Shown here one piece after another: positions 24,475 through 32,481 of a stretch of DNA of 64,000 bases (position 1 is its first letter; the number at the start of each line of letters is the position of its first letter). The notes under the pieces were generated by a model. That model searched no databases, was not told where the DNA came from, and saw nothing but the letters and a program-made list of their open reading frames with translations. The translations under genes and the position numbers were made by a program. This DNA is from a virus. The stretch covers positions 1-64,000 of IMG/VR virus record IMGVR_UViG_3300042563_002067. One strand, written 5' to 3'.

Positions 24475-24961
24475 AGTTATATTTTTAGACATAGATGGAG
24501 TTCTTAATGTTTACTCCCACGACCACGATGAGTTTGGTAGTCAATTTCAACCCCAATTCGTCAATAACCTTAAACGAGTTATTGAAGAAACCGGAGCCAA
24601 GATTGTAATATCATCAACTTGGAGATATGCGGGTCTTGATAGGATGAAAGAAATGTGGGAAAAGAGAAACTTACCTGGTGAGGTGATTGATATCACAGAG
24701 GATTGTACTTACTTATTTAATGAAGGTTTATTTGAATGGTTAGACCAAGTTGAGAGAGGTCACGAAGTTGAATATTGGTTAAATGAACATCCCGAAGTGG
24801 AAAAATATGTTATCTTTGACGACGATAATGATTTCTTACCAAATCAGAGAGGAAATTTTGTTAGAACAGCAAACAACATCAATCATCCGGATTCGTTGGA
24901 CATCGGTTATGGATTAACAAATGAATGTGCAAACAGAGCAATAAGAATATTAAAAGCGTAA
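24461..24961 (+). CDS. HAD-family phosphatase-like protein
   Basis: 166 residues. VIFLDIDGVLNVYSHD is HAD motif I (DxDGV), IVISSTWR is motif II (Ser/Thr), and KYVIFDDDNDFL is the acidic motif IV. This compact cap-less form resembles the HAD domain group associated with phage and Swiss-army-knife RNA repair systems. Its relative lies at 26413. A role in 3' or 5' phosphate removal from nucleic acid ends is plausible given the RNA ligase and kinase elsewhere in the window. Confidence 0.8.
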   Translation: MEKIKVIFLDIDGVLNVYSHDHDEFGSQFQPQFVNNLKRVIEETGAKIVISSTWRYAGLDRMKEMWEKRNLPGEVIDITEDCTYLFNEGLFEWLDQVERGHEVEYWLNEHPEVEKYVIFDDDNDFLPNQRGNFVRTANNINHPDSLDIGYGLTNECANRAIRILKA

Positions 24962-24965
24962 TAAA

Positions 24966-25148
24966 ATGAAAACCGTATTAAGAATAGTAAGTAGAGAAGG
25001 TAGTGAATTTATTGATATTCCAAACCCATACAATATGACACCGAGAAAAGACGACCATTTTGTGTGGAAAGAAGAAAGTTATATGGTTTCTTGGGTTGAG
25101 TTTGATTTTGACACAAATACTTTGTATATTGTATCTGTAAATAATTAA
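24966..25148 (+). CDS. Small hypothetical protein
   Basis: 60 residues, MKTVLRIVSREGSEFIDIPN, a compact beta-sheet domain. Operon member. Function unknown. Confidence 0.6.
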   Translation: MKTVLRIVSREGSEFIDIPNPYNMTPRKDDHFVWKEESYMVSWVEFDFDTNTLYIVSVNN

Positions 25149-25151
25149 GAG

Positions 25152-25331
25152 ATGGAAAAGTTAGAAACAGAAACGGTTACAGAATACTTGGAACGAATTG
25201 AAAACCAATTTAATCACCATTCTGGTAATATTGAAACCATCTTCAAAGAGATGAGAGAAAAGGGTGTAAAAATTTGTAGTAATTGTGGTTGTTCCATCTA
25301 CAAAGATAAAGAACATAAATGTGAAGAATAA
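25152..25331 (+). CDS. Small protein with zinc ribbon-like end
   Basis: 59 residues, helical first 40 then KICSNCGCSIYKDKEHKC, a CxxCxC...C zinc-binding end. Could bind nucleic acid or protein. One base separates it from the next start. Confidence 0.6.
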   Translation: MEKLETETVTEYLERIENQFNHHSGNIETIFKEMREKGVKICSNCGCSIYKDKEHKCEE

Positions 25332-25332
25332 T

Positions 25333-25590
25333 ATGAAAACATACACAAAAGGAAACGTAATAGTTGAGGAGATTAAAGTTGGAGATATTCATTATGAATA
25401 TGAATTGGGGGTTGGTATTAAATGTGAGGTAACAACGTTACCAACATTAAATGAGACCGGTCAATACATTTGGGAAAGTAAGAATTTGAGGACGGGTAAT
25501 ATTATCCAATATTTGGTTGACCCAAAATACTCACATTATTCGGCAAATCTCTATGATTACGAAGCGTATAAAGTTAATACATACATATAA
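25333..25590 (+). CDS. Small hypothetical protein
   Basis: 85 residues from ATG at 25333 (MKTYTKGNVIVEEIKVGDIH), beta-rich with Tyr-rich C-terminus. Start chosen immediately after the preceding stop. Function unknown. Confidence 0.58.
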   Translation: MKTYTKGNVIVEEIKVGDIHYEYELGVGIKCEVTTLPTLNETGQYIWESKNLRTGNIIQYLVDPKYSHYSANLYDYEAYKVNTYI

Positions 25591-25591
25591 G

Positions 25592-25759
25592 ATGCAAAAC
25601 ACATTCACAATAGACGAGATTAGAAAGTATATTCTATCACAGGATAGTATAGGTGATATCCTTTACAATTTAAGTGTCTCAAAAATACTTGAGGCAAATG
25701 AACCGGAAGAGGAAGAAGAAGATGATGAAGATGATTTTAATTTTGAAATAAGGATATGA
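25592..25759 (+). CDS. Small acidic hypothetical protein
   Basis: 55 residues, MQNTFTIDEIRKYILSQDSI, with an EEEEEDDEDD stretch before the end. Overlaps the next gene by 4 bases. Function unknown. Confidence 0.55.
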   Translation: MQNTFTIDEIRKYILSQDSIGDILYNLSVSKILEANEPEEEEEDDEDDFNFEIRI

Positions 25760-26043
25760 TAAATCCCGAACAATTACAAGAAGGGTGGGTTAAATTCAGT
25801 AGAGTTCCCTGTGTAGAAGGATGTATTGATGTTTGGTATGGTGATTGTGCTCATAACCCAAATAGTGAAATTAAACCACATTGGAACTTAAATGGTTTCA
25901 GAACCTATGTCAGATTAAATGGTGAGGGAAAATGGTTTAGTAATGATTATAGAAGAGGTTTAAAGAGTTTTACTATGGAAATGGGTGAAGTATCTACATC
26001 ACAGGAAATTTGGGACGAAATAAGTAAATTTAACGAAGAATGA
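25756..26043 (+). CDS. Small hypothetical protein
   Basis: 95 residues, MINPEQLQEGWVKFSRVPCV, Trp-rich. Two Cys flank a GCIDVWYGDC segment. Operon member with ATGA overlaps. Function unknown. Confidence 0.58.
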   Translation: MINPEQLQEGWVKFSRVPCVEGCIDVWYGDCAHNPNSEIKPHWNLNGFRTYVRLNGEGKWFSNDYRRGLKSFTMEMGEVSTSQEIWDEISKFNEE

Positions 26044-26441
26044 AAGGAATTATAAAAGTTAGAAGTTTTGATTCATTAAAGAAATTGAATTACAAACGAG
26101 CAAAAGGGAAAAGTGTAAATATTAAATCGTTGAATAGTTTAACCGACCGGACAATCATTACCTTAGAAAAATTGGACCTTTTAACGCCCGAATTATTGTG
26201 GGAATTAATTGAAAGAAAAAAATATTTTAATATTGAAGAATATAAATTAGAATGGTTGATGGAACGTAGAAGAAAATCACTACCTTTGTCTCCTGAAGGA
26301 ATGGAAGCGTATGTTAATCATTTTTCAGATGTCAAAATAGCGGTTTTAAGAATCCCGTATGAAATAAGAATAATTGGTGAGTATAAAAATTACATATACA
26401 AAAGAGAAAAAGATGAAAACGAACAAAATACTGTTTCTTGA
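26040..26441 (+). CDS. Hypothetical protein
   Basis: 133 residues, basic (MKGIIKVRSFDSLKKLNYKR), with a helix-rich middle. Its end overlaps the next HAD gene start by 29 bases. Function unknown. Confidence 0.58.
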   Translation: MKGIIKVRSFDSLKKLNYKRAKGKSVNIKSLNSLTDRTIITLEKLDLLTPELLWELIERKKYFNIEEYKLEWLMERRRKSLPLSPEGMEAYVNHFSDVKIAVLRIPYEIRIIGEYKNYIYKREKDENEQNTVS

Positions 26442-26997
26442 TAACGATGGTGTTATCTGTTTAGATAATAATTGGGGTGGACGTTCCAAAAAATGGAGTG
26501 AGTATAAAAAACTTAATCCTGAGGCGACTAGTGATACTATGGCTCCCGTTGAAGTGAGATTTGACAACTTTGATAAAAAAGCTGTTAAGGTATTAAATGA
26601 AATCTTGGAAGAAACCGGTGCTGAAATCGTTGTTTCCTCTGATTGGAGATTACACGCAACATTGGAAGAACTTGGTGAGTATTACCTATCAAAAGGAATC
26701 TCAAAAGCCCCAATCGCATTCACCAAACGATACATAGGTTGTGATAAACCTGATGAATTTGAATGGACAAGAAGAACAATGTATGAACAACAAAGATGTA
26801 TAGAAGTTAGACAATATCTAACGGACCATCCGGATGTAACTCATTGGGTTTGTGTCGATGATTTGGAACTAGGTGAAACAGATACTCACGATAGAGAACA
26901 AAAGTGGGGATTATCCAATTTTGTTCATACACCAAGAGCTAGTGAGGGAATCAAACAGTCCGGGGTTAAAGATAAAATGTTACAATACTTAAAATAA
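26413..26997 (+). CDS. HAD-family phosphatase-like protein
   Basis: About 194 residues. ILFLDNDGVICLDNNWGG is motif I with DNDGV, EIVVSSDWRLH is motif II, and HWVCVDDLEL is motif IV. Same cap-less type as 24461 but longer. Note the second Asp of motif I is preceded by Asn (D-N-D) as in many functional HADs. Probably a second end-processing or nucleotide phosphatase in the same operon. Confidence 0.8.
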   Translation: MKTNKILFLDNDGVICLDNNWGGRSKKWSEYKKLNPEATSDTMAPVEVRFDNFDKKAVKVLNEILEETGAEIVVSSDWRLHATLEELGEYYLSKGISKAPIAFTKRYIGCDKPDEFEWTRRTMYEQQRCIEVRQYLTDHPDVTHWVCVDDLELGETDTHDREQKWGLSNFVHTPRASEGIKQSGVKDKMLQYLK

Positions 26998-26998
26998 T

Positions 26999-27460
26999 AT
27001 GGAAAGAATAGAACATAAAACATTCAAAGATAACAGAGGGTCTTACACACCCATTTCAACGACTGAATTAGACCTAAAGTGGACTCAGTGTTCAATTAGT
27101 GTCAACGATAAGGAATATACCTTTAGAGGACTTCATTATCAGTTAAATCCCCCACAGACAAAGTATATTAAAGTAGTTCAGGGTTCGATTGTTGATTTTA
27201 TGGTTGATTTACAAACAGGTGAAACCGATTATATTGTTCTTCGTGATTCTGACTCGGTATTAATTCCAAATGACAAAGCTCACGGATTCTTAACTTTGGA
27301 ACCCAACACAATTGTGGTTTATTTGGCGGAAGGAGAATACAACCCGGAATCAGAACATAGTATTGTTTGGACAACTAATCCGGTTGTTAAAGACGTTGTT
27401 AAAAATTTTACCGGTTTACACCCATTAGTTATATCTGAAAAAGATGCCATAGGTAAATAA
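26999..27460 (+). CDS. dTDP-sugar 3,5-epimerase-like cupin (RmlC family)
   Basis: 153 residues. DNRGSYTPIS, FRGLHYQLNPPQTKYIKVVQ (catalytic His and substrate-binding Arg/Gln), GSIVDFMVDLQTG and IPNDKAHGFLTLEP are RmlC signatures. RmlC epimerises dTDP-4-keto-6-deoxyglucose at C3 and C5 on the way to dTDP-rhamnose. Shorter than RmlC (about 180), like the WxcM/FdtA-type cupins. No other sugar genes lie nearby; it may modify host surface sugars or a phage glycan. Confidence 0.85.
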   Translation: MERIEHKTFKDNRGSYTPISTTELDLKWTQCSISVNDKEYTFRGLHYQLNPPQTKYIKVVQGSIVDFMVDLQTGETDYIVLRDSDSVLIPNDKAHGFLTLEPNTIVVYLAEGEYNPESEHSIVWTTNPVVKDVVKNFTGLHPLVISEKDAIGK

Positions 27461-27475
27461 TACCTGAATGACTGA

Positions 27476-27482
27476 TATTTAT
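27476..27482 (+). promoter_or_regulatory. Phage promoter motif TATTTAT
   Basis: Four bases before the ATG at 27487, in the short palindrome CTGATATTTATCAG. Confidence 0.5.
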
Positions 27483-27486
27483 CAGT

Positions 27487-27990
27487 ATGATGCAATACTT
27501 CACTGAAATCCTTAAAACATTTTCAATAGCCCAACGTATTTGGGCTTTGATTATTTTATGTATATCCGTCTTTTTTATAACATTTGGTTCAGATGTTATT
27601 GACGCGTTAAAACCGGACCAAACACAACAGAATTTGGTCATTAAGAGACAAAGAATTATGATTACATCTCTTAACACCCAATTGGATACTTTGTCCTTTA
27701 GAGTTGATGATTTGACTCAGGAAGTAATTAACGGACAATCTGAATGTTCCTATAAAAGGATTCAAAGAGAGAAAGAGATAATTGCTCAGATTGATGAATT
27801 AGAAAATATGTTGAGAGGTAGTCTTAGACAAAAAGAAAGAATGGTAAAACGTAATGAAGGACCTGGCTCATCAAATCCTGACAACGATAGTGTTGTTCGA
27901 GATGAGGTTAAAGTGATTGATGATGATAACACTGAAGAGGTCATATCCGCTTTATGTAAGTTAAAAAATAAGATTAAAAATAAGAAATGA
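27487..27990 (+). CDS. Membrane-anchored coiled-coil protein
   Basis: 167 residues. One membrane helix (about residues 18-36), then a long coiled coil (about 50-115), then an acidic linker and Lys-rich end. The type II topology with periplasmic coiled coil resembles an i-spanin, but no paired outer-membrane lipoprotein gene overlaps it. It overlaps the next leader-bearing gene by 4 bases. Confidence 0.6.
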   Translation: MMQYFTEILKTFSIAQRIWALIILCISVFFITFGSDVIDALKPDQTQQNLVIKRQRIMITSLNTQLDTLSFRVDDLTQEVINGQSECSYKRIQREKEIIAQIDELENMLRGSLRQKERMVKRNEGPGSSNPDNDSVVRDEVKVIDDDNTEEVISALCKLKNKIKNKK

Positions 27991-28340
27991 GACTAATAAT
28001 TACTGAAAACCAACATAATAAATTAAGAATCGTTAAAAAATCTGATTTAGATGATTCCGGGACTTGGTCAGCGGATGTATTAACACATAAAAGTGAGGGT
28101 AAAAATATATACACTTATAGTGATGGTGTTTTTACAAAAAGAGAAAAAAAACCATTGGAAAGAGGTGTCACTCGTCACGGGGGTAGTAGAACAGAAATTT
28201 TCTATTTAACTGATGAACAAGCCGAACAAGCCAATGATTTAATAAATCAATCTCGTGAATTGGAGAGACAAGCTAAGGAATTACGTCAACAAGCCAAAGA
28301 CGTTATACAACAAGAATTTCATTTACCACAAAAACGATAA
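27987..28340 (+). CDS. Protein with ITENQ leader
   Basis: 117 residues, MRLIITENQHNKLRIVKKSD. The first seven residues match the ITE-S/N leader family. The body has a beta-rich segment, then a helix with repeated Gln/Glu/Ala (ELERQAKELRQQAKDVIQQE), probably a coiled coil. Followed by a terminator. Confidence 0.65.
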   Translation: MRLIITENQHNKLRIVKKSDLDDSGTWSADVLTHKSEGKNIYTYSDGVFTKREKKPLERGVTRHGGSRTEIFYLTDEQAEQANDLINQSRELERQAKELRQQAKDVIQQEFHLPQKR

Positions 28341-28346
28341 ATAAAA

Positions 28347-28373
28347 AACCCCCTTGATTGGGGGTTAATTTTT
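28347..28373. terminator. Bidirectional terminator
   Basis: AACCCCC / GGGGGTT stem with TTGATT loop between convergent genes ending at 28340 and 28372. Confidence 0.88.
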
Positions 28374-28644
28374 ACTCTTGACTTGTAGCGTCTTTAATCT
28401 TTTTCTTTGTGTTTGTGAATTTATCCACTGAAGATAATCCTAAACAACCAAAAGCTAATAATGCAACTGCATCAACTAAATAAGGTGCCGGAGCAACATC
28501 TACTGTTGAAAAACTATTGTGATACATTGTAATACAAAGCATTACCGAACACATAATACCAACAAATCTTTTCGATGATACAATTCCGTGTTCGTCAGTG
28601 AACAACCCTTTAATTCCACCATAAATACTCGAAAAAATACCCAT
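28372..28644 (-). CDS. Small two-helix membrane protein (holin candidate)
   Basis: 90 residues. Charged N-terminal segment with DEHGIVSSKRFVG, membrane helices at about 29-44 and 55-72, and a basic tail. The arrangement FVGIMCSVMLCITMYHNSF ... LVDAVALLAFGCLGLSSVDK recurs in small phage membrane proteins of the holin size class. The GH19 endolysin and SLT transglycosylase elsewhere would need such a pore. Confidence 0.55.
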   Translation of the reverse strand: MGIFSSIYGGIKGLFTDEHGIVSSKRFVGIMCSVMLCITMYHNSFSTVDVAPAPYLVDAVALLAFGCLGLSSVDKFTNTKKKIKDATSQE

Positions 28645-28673
28645 AATTTTTAATTTTTATTGTTTATGGTAAA

Positions 28674-28808
28674 TTAACGTCCTTGTCCTTGGTAGTTTCG
28701 TTCTGTCCTATCGTGTTTGTTTTTTGATTTTTTGTGTTTACCGGAAAACTTTTTCTTATTAAAAGAAAGTTTAGTACTAGAAGAAGAACCACCTTTTGGT
28801 TTTGCCAT
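28674..28808 (-). CDS. Very basic small protein
   Basis: 44 residues, MAKPKGGSSSSTKLSFNKKK continuing Lys/Arg/Asn-rich to NYQGQGR. About one third of residues are Lys or Arg. Probably binds DNA or RNA, for example a packaged or nucleoid-binding protein. A TATTTATA motif lies 35 bases upstream. Confidence 0.6.
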   Translation of the reverse strand: MAKPKGGSSSSTKLSFNKKKFSGKHKKSKNKHDRTERNYQGQGR

Positions 28809-28842
28809 TTTGATTAAGGTTTAATACGTTTATTTACTCATA

Positions 28843-28850
28843 TATAAATA
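28843..28850 (-). promoter_or_regulatory. Phage promoter motif TATTTATA
   Basis: Upstream of the basic 44-residue gene on the minus strand. Confidence 0.55.
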
Positions 28851-28861
28851 TCTCATAAAAT

Positions 28862-28897
28862 AAAAAAGGGGACGTAGCGATACTTCCCCTTTATTTT
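28862..28897. terminator. GC-rich hairpin, terminator
   Basis: AAAGGGGA / TCCCCTTT stem with a 12-base loop, followed on the minus strand by a T-rich tract. Serves the minus-strand gene ending at 28943 or acts in both directions. Confidence 0.65.
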
Positions 28898-28925
28898 GTT
28901 ACCATCACTGATAACGGTCCTAAAC

Positions 28926-28952
28926 GTCCCCAATGGTGGGGTTTATTTTTCC
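28926..28952. terminator. GC-rich hairpin
   Basis: CCCC-AATGGT-GGGG with T-rich sequence on the plus side, adjoining the stop of the minus-strand gene at 28943. The two hairpins flank a GTTACC...GATAAC inverted repeat, so the 28.86-28.95 stretch may be a small structured RNA end. Confidence 0.5.
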
Positions 28953-30220
28953 TTAACTAAGATTAAACATCTTTTAAGGTATTCTTTTGCTCTTGAAGAT
29001 GGGTCTTTGTGTGCCAACACTTTTTCAATGTCTTTAACAAGGTCTTCCCCGTGTTCATTTTCTTTATATAACTCAATAACTTTATCCATAGCTTTTTGAC
29101 ATTCATTATTTGTTTCATCAAAATAATTTTTGTTTCTAAAAGTGTTAATGTGGTTCATTAAGTTATAAGCCAAATGTTCACCAGAATCTTCAATACCATT
29201 GTGTAATCTCAAAGTTCTTAAAACATCTAAAGTATCAACCATTCCGTTAATACCACCATCACGTTTTAAAACACTTGAAGTGTAGTTACTAAAGTTATCC
29301 GATGGACCAACCATTGTATCTAAAGGGATTATGTTACCGGCAACACACCTTGGTTTTTGGTCTTGTTCTTTTTCTGAATCTTGTTCAATTAGATGTTTTC
29401 TAATTGATTGTTTAAGTTCTATTTCGTTGATTACTATTTTATTCATTTTTAATTTTCTATTATTAAATGTTGATTCCGTTGTTAATGTTTTATTGTGTAA
29501 ATATATTGCATTATCATAAATGTTATTAACAAGACTTCCAAAATCTTTATTTCTATATTCTCCAGCATTATGATGTATCACATTTTTTAACGCAGTTAAA
29601 ACAATTTTTTCGTCAATATTAAGTAATTTTGATATTTTTTCAGATAAAAATTTTAGATTTTCTTCTTTTAATTTAGATAATGATTCTTCATAATTATCAT
29701 CCCAACTATTCAAATGATTTCTCATTAAATCCATCAAATCACTATATTCGTCTTGATTTCTAATACTGTTATCTTCATTCCCATTTGATTTTAAAAATTC
29801 AACAAAAGATGAATATATCCCCGGAATTTTTTTTGAATATGGTAAAAAATGTCTCATAACAACACTATCATTTTCATAAATTTTCATTTTTACCGGAAAA
29901 TCATAAGTTCTTACATTTTTAAACGGATTTGAACTATCTGTGAAAATCATATCATTATTATAATGATGTAAATCAATGTATATTTGGTAATGGTCGTTGT
30001 TTTTTTTATATTTAATAACTAAGTTTTCAGGATGATTTGTTAATAAATCTATAATTGTTTTAAAAAGTAATTTATCTTTTACCGTTAATCCATATTTAAG
30101 TAATTGTTCTATAATTTTTAGAAATATTTTTTTACCAAATAATTTTATGGCTACTGATGCAGTAATAATACCCGCAGTATTAACCAATAAACTATGTAAA
30201 TCCTCATTTATTTTTTTCAT
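28943..30220 (-). CDS. Leader-bearing protein with internal second leader
   Basis: 425 residues. It starts MKKINEDLHSLL (an INE site), then a membrane-type helix (about residues 13-30), then a long charged region. At about residue 259 an internal Met begins MNKIVINEIELKQSIRKHLI followed by EQ, a full second leader ending in an [IL]xE-Q site, and a separate 165-residue helical domain. It looks like two leader-bearing proteins fused, or one gene with an internal start at 29446. Function unknown. Confidence 0.65.
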   Translation of the reverse strand: MKKINEDLHSLLVNTAGIITASVAIKLFGKKIFLKIIEQLLKYGLTVKDKLLFKTIIDLLTNHPENLVIKYKKNNDHYQIYIDLHHYNNDMIFTDSSNPFKNVRTYDFPVKMKIYENDSVVMRHFLPYSKKIPGIYSSFVEFLKSNGNEDNSIRNQDEYSDLMDLMRNHLNSWDDNYEESLSKLKEENLKFLSEKISKLLNIDEKIVLTALKNVIHHNAGEYRNKDFGSLVNNIYDNAIYLHNKTLTTESTFNNRKLKMNKIVINEIELKQSIRKHLIEQDSEKEQDQKPRCVAGNIIPLDTMVGPSDNFSNYTSSVLKRDGGINGMVDTLDVLRTLRLHNGIEDSGEHLAYNLMNHINTFRNKNYFDETNNECQKAMDKVIELYKENEHGEDLVKDIEKVLAHKDPSSRAKEYLKRCLILVKEK

Positions 30221-30239
30221 AACTAAAATTCTTTTATAC

Positions 30240-30247
30240 TATAAATA
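30240..30247 (-). promoter_or_regulatory. Phage promoter motif TATTTATA
   Basis: 20 bases upstream of the gene starting at 30220 on the minus strand. Confidence 0.58.
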
Positions 30248-30262
30248 TAGTGATAAATAGAA

Positions 30263-30670
30263 TTATTTAGTAACACTATCAATTAAGTTCTGTATTTTTT
30301 TTCTACCTTTATCACCGATAGGGATAGCGTTACCCCCTTCGTCAATCATAACGAATTTAATGTTTGTTCTCAAAACAATTACTTGATTACCGGTATATAC
30401 GTTGTGAGCACGTGCCTCCATATATAAGGTAACGGATGTTGTTCCGATGGATGATGGTGAACCATAAATTTTTAATAGTTGCCCTTCTTTTGCGGGTTTC
30501 TCAAAAAAACATTTGTCAATAGATACTGTAACCATTCTTGGTGTGTCACATAATTGCATTGAATATCCCGCGGCGGCAGCGTCAATCCACGCGAGTAATT
30601 TTCCCCCGAAGAGGTTTCCGTGAAATCCTAAGTCGGATTTTTTAATTGGGTGTGTGTTTAATAATTCCAT
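30263..30670 (-). CDS. Hotdog-fold acyl-CoA thioesterase (YciA/BACH-like)
   Basis: 135 residues, the family's usual length. NLFGGKLLAWIDAAAAGYSM carries the conserved GG-x(n)-D helix, and MVTVSIDKCFFEKPAKEGQL the following strand. These hexameric enzymes hydrolyse acyl-CoA thioesters. A phage copy could free CoA or alter host lipid supply. It is compact, without a leader, and does not share the phage promoter motif, so it may be an acquired host gene. Confidence 0.88.
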   Translation of the reverse strand: MELLNTHPIKKSDLGFHGNLFGGKLLAWIDAAAAGYSMQLCDTPRMVTVSIDKCFFEKPAKEGQLLKIYGSPSSIGTTSVTLYMEARAHNVYTGNQVIVLRTNIKFVMIDEGGNAIPIGDKGRKKIQNLIDSVTK

Positions 30671-30723
30671 ATGTTAAGTATAATAAAATTTTGGATATAA
30701 AACACATTAATTGATTATAAAAG

Positions 30724-30731
30724 TATTTATA
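30724..30731 (+). promoter_or_regulatory. Phage promoter motif TATTTATA
   Basis: Three bases before the chosen ATG at 30735; supports that start over an upstream TTG. Confidence 0.58.
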
Positions 30732-30734
30732 GTT

Positions 30735-31706
30735 ATGATAAGTGAGAAACAAGTAAAATTAATAAATAAAATTGCGTCTAAAGATACATTCAAATACACA
30801 GGTGAAATAATTCAAGGTGTTGACCAACCTGCGGATATTGATTATAAATTTACAATAACCGGTCATAAAAAACTGATGAGTGTTGGAGAATATTATGATT
30901 ACCTATTACTTAAAGTTGTAATTACTGATGTTCACGACCCTGTAAGTAAATTAATATTTAAACCTGAACCAACGGATACAGGTAAAGCGGTTGCTAGAAT
31001 GTTTGAGAGTCAATTATATAGATTTTACTCAAGTTTAAATCAAGAAATTATGGAATATCTGAAATATTTTAATGATTCCGGAGAAGAATTTGTAAGAACA
31101 ACAATCGATGATTTAAGTTTTGATTTTAAAACCCCTGAAAACATAACAGAATCAAGAATGAGTAGATTAGCGATTAGAACAACGGTAACGGATATTGTTA
31201 ATATATTAAAAAATGGTAAATCAGGAGAATTTAGATTACCTGATGTTGACGATGGTAGTGAATATAATTTCACAAATTTACCTTTTGGTTATTCACTTGA
31301 TTTATATGTTGTAATAGATAATGATATTGAAAAATATGAAATGAACGGTCAAATCACGGAAAATGATGTAATTCAAATAATAGTTAAATTTAACCCAAAA
31401 ACATTAAGAAGAAATTTTTATAATATAATAGGGGAATTGAATGATATTGTTGCACACGAGTTAGAACATTTATATCAATATTTTAGAGGTGAACACAAAT
31501 TTAAAAAACAATCAAAGAAATCTTTTAAATATTACACAGAACCACAGGAGGTAGGTGCTCAAAGAATTGGGTTTAGAAGAGTTGCCAAATTAAGAAAATT
31601 ACCATATAATGATGTAGTTAGAGATTGGTTTGAAACCCATAAAGAAATTCACGGATTAACAGACGATGAAATGGAAAAAGTAATAGAAATTATAATTAAT
31701 GGATAA
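30735..31706 (+). CDS. HExxH metalloprotease-like protein with leader
   Basis: 323 residues from ATG at 30735, starting MISEKQVKLINKIASKD (ISE site). Near residues 240-255, LNDIVAHELEHLYQYF gives an HExxH zinc helix, and YYTEPQEVGAQRIGF downstream offers a Glu ligand. Residues 1-230 are an unknown alpha/beta region. It overlaps the next gene by 8 bases. With 8995 and 19907 it is the third zincin in the window, and the second with a leader. Confidence 0.68.
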   Translation: MISEKQVKLINKIASKDTFKYTGEIIQGVDQPADIDYKFTITGHKKLMSVGEYYDYLLLKVVITDVHDPVSKLIFKPEPTDTGKAVARMFESQLYRFYSSLNQEIMEYLKYFNDSGEEFVRTTIDDLSFDFKTPENITESRMSRLAIRTTVTDIVNILKNGKSGEFRLPDVDDGSEYNFTNLPFGYSLDLYVVIDNDIEKYEMNGQITENDVIQIIVKFNPKTLRRNFYNIIGELNDIVAHELEHLYQYFRGEHKFKKQSKKSFKYYTEPQEVGAQRIGFRRVAKLRKLPYNDVVRDWFETHKEIHGLTDDEMEKVIEIIING

Positions 31707-32481
31707 TAGTGGACAAATAAGAGGTGTTATATCATATCTAACTAAACTAACACACACTATTGATGAATTTAGATTTAAATTTGTTAATGTTAGTATTAAT
31801 TCTGTAACTAGAAATATGAAATCTCAACCTGAGATTCAATATGATTTAGATATTACCTCAAAAAAATCAGATATTCCTTATATATGGGATTTCTTCCATT
31901 GTAAGTCAAAACACATTATTGAAGAGGGTTGTGATATGGTTAGCGTTAGTTTTGGTGAGGTTTTTACTAATCTTAACGACATTTATTATGATGGTGTGAA
32001 AATACGTAAATATGGTGGGAATATCCCGGTATCATTTATTCAAAAAATATCTGATGAGATACAACATTTAGGACCAAAACAAATAAAAGGACACTTTTGG
32101 TGTGGTGGTGAAAAAAAACAACTAATTTTAAATATTACTTATAAACTTTCAGATGTTTATATTGACGATGGAATAACTACGGATGTTTCAGTTTATTGTC
32201 AGCAAGCATTAGTTAACGGGGAACTTTTGGAAAACATTCCTCAAGACCTTGCGGAAACTATTGTTGGATATATGACTGAAAGTGATGACCTTAGAATACC
32301 TTTAGATGGTATTGTTTGGGATGAAGTAACTAAATATATGGATTTAGAAGATTGTGAGTTATGGACACATACTTATACATATATTAGGAATATTGGAGAT
32401 ATTGAGATTGATGATTATAATTATGTTAATCAATCAACATTCTCAGGTAAAATGTGTGATTTTATTTCCGGAGATTATTAA
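31699..32481 (+). CDS. Hypothetical protein
   Basis: 260 residues, beta-rich, no leader, no membrane segment. Contains FHCKSKHIIEEGCDMVSVSF and several Cys. Co-transcribed with the zincin gene and convergent with the next. Function unknown. Confidence 0.62.
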   Translation: MDNSGQIRGVISYLTKLTHTIDEFRFKFVNVSINSVTRNMKSQPEIQYDLDITSKKSDIPYIWDFFHCKSKHIIEEGCDMVSVSFGEVFTNLNDIYYDGVKIRKYGGNIPVSFIQKISDEIQHLGPKQIKGHFWCGGEKKQLILNITYKLSDVYIDDGITTDVSVYCQQALVNGELLENIPQDLAETIVGYMTESDDLRIPLDGIVWDEVTKYMDLEDCELWTHTYTYIRNIGDIEIDDYNYVNQSTFSGKMCDFISGDY

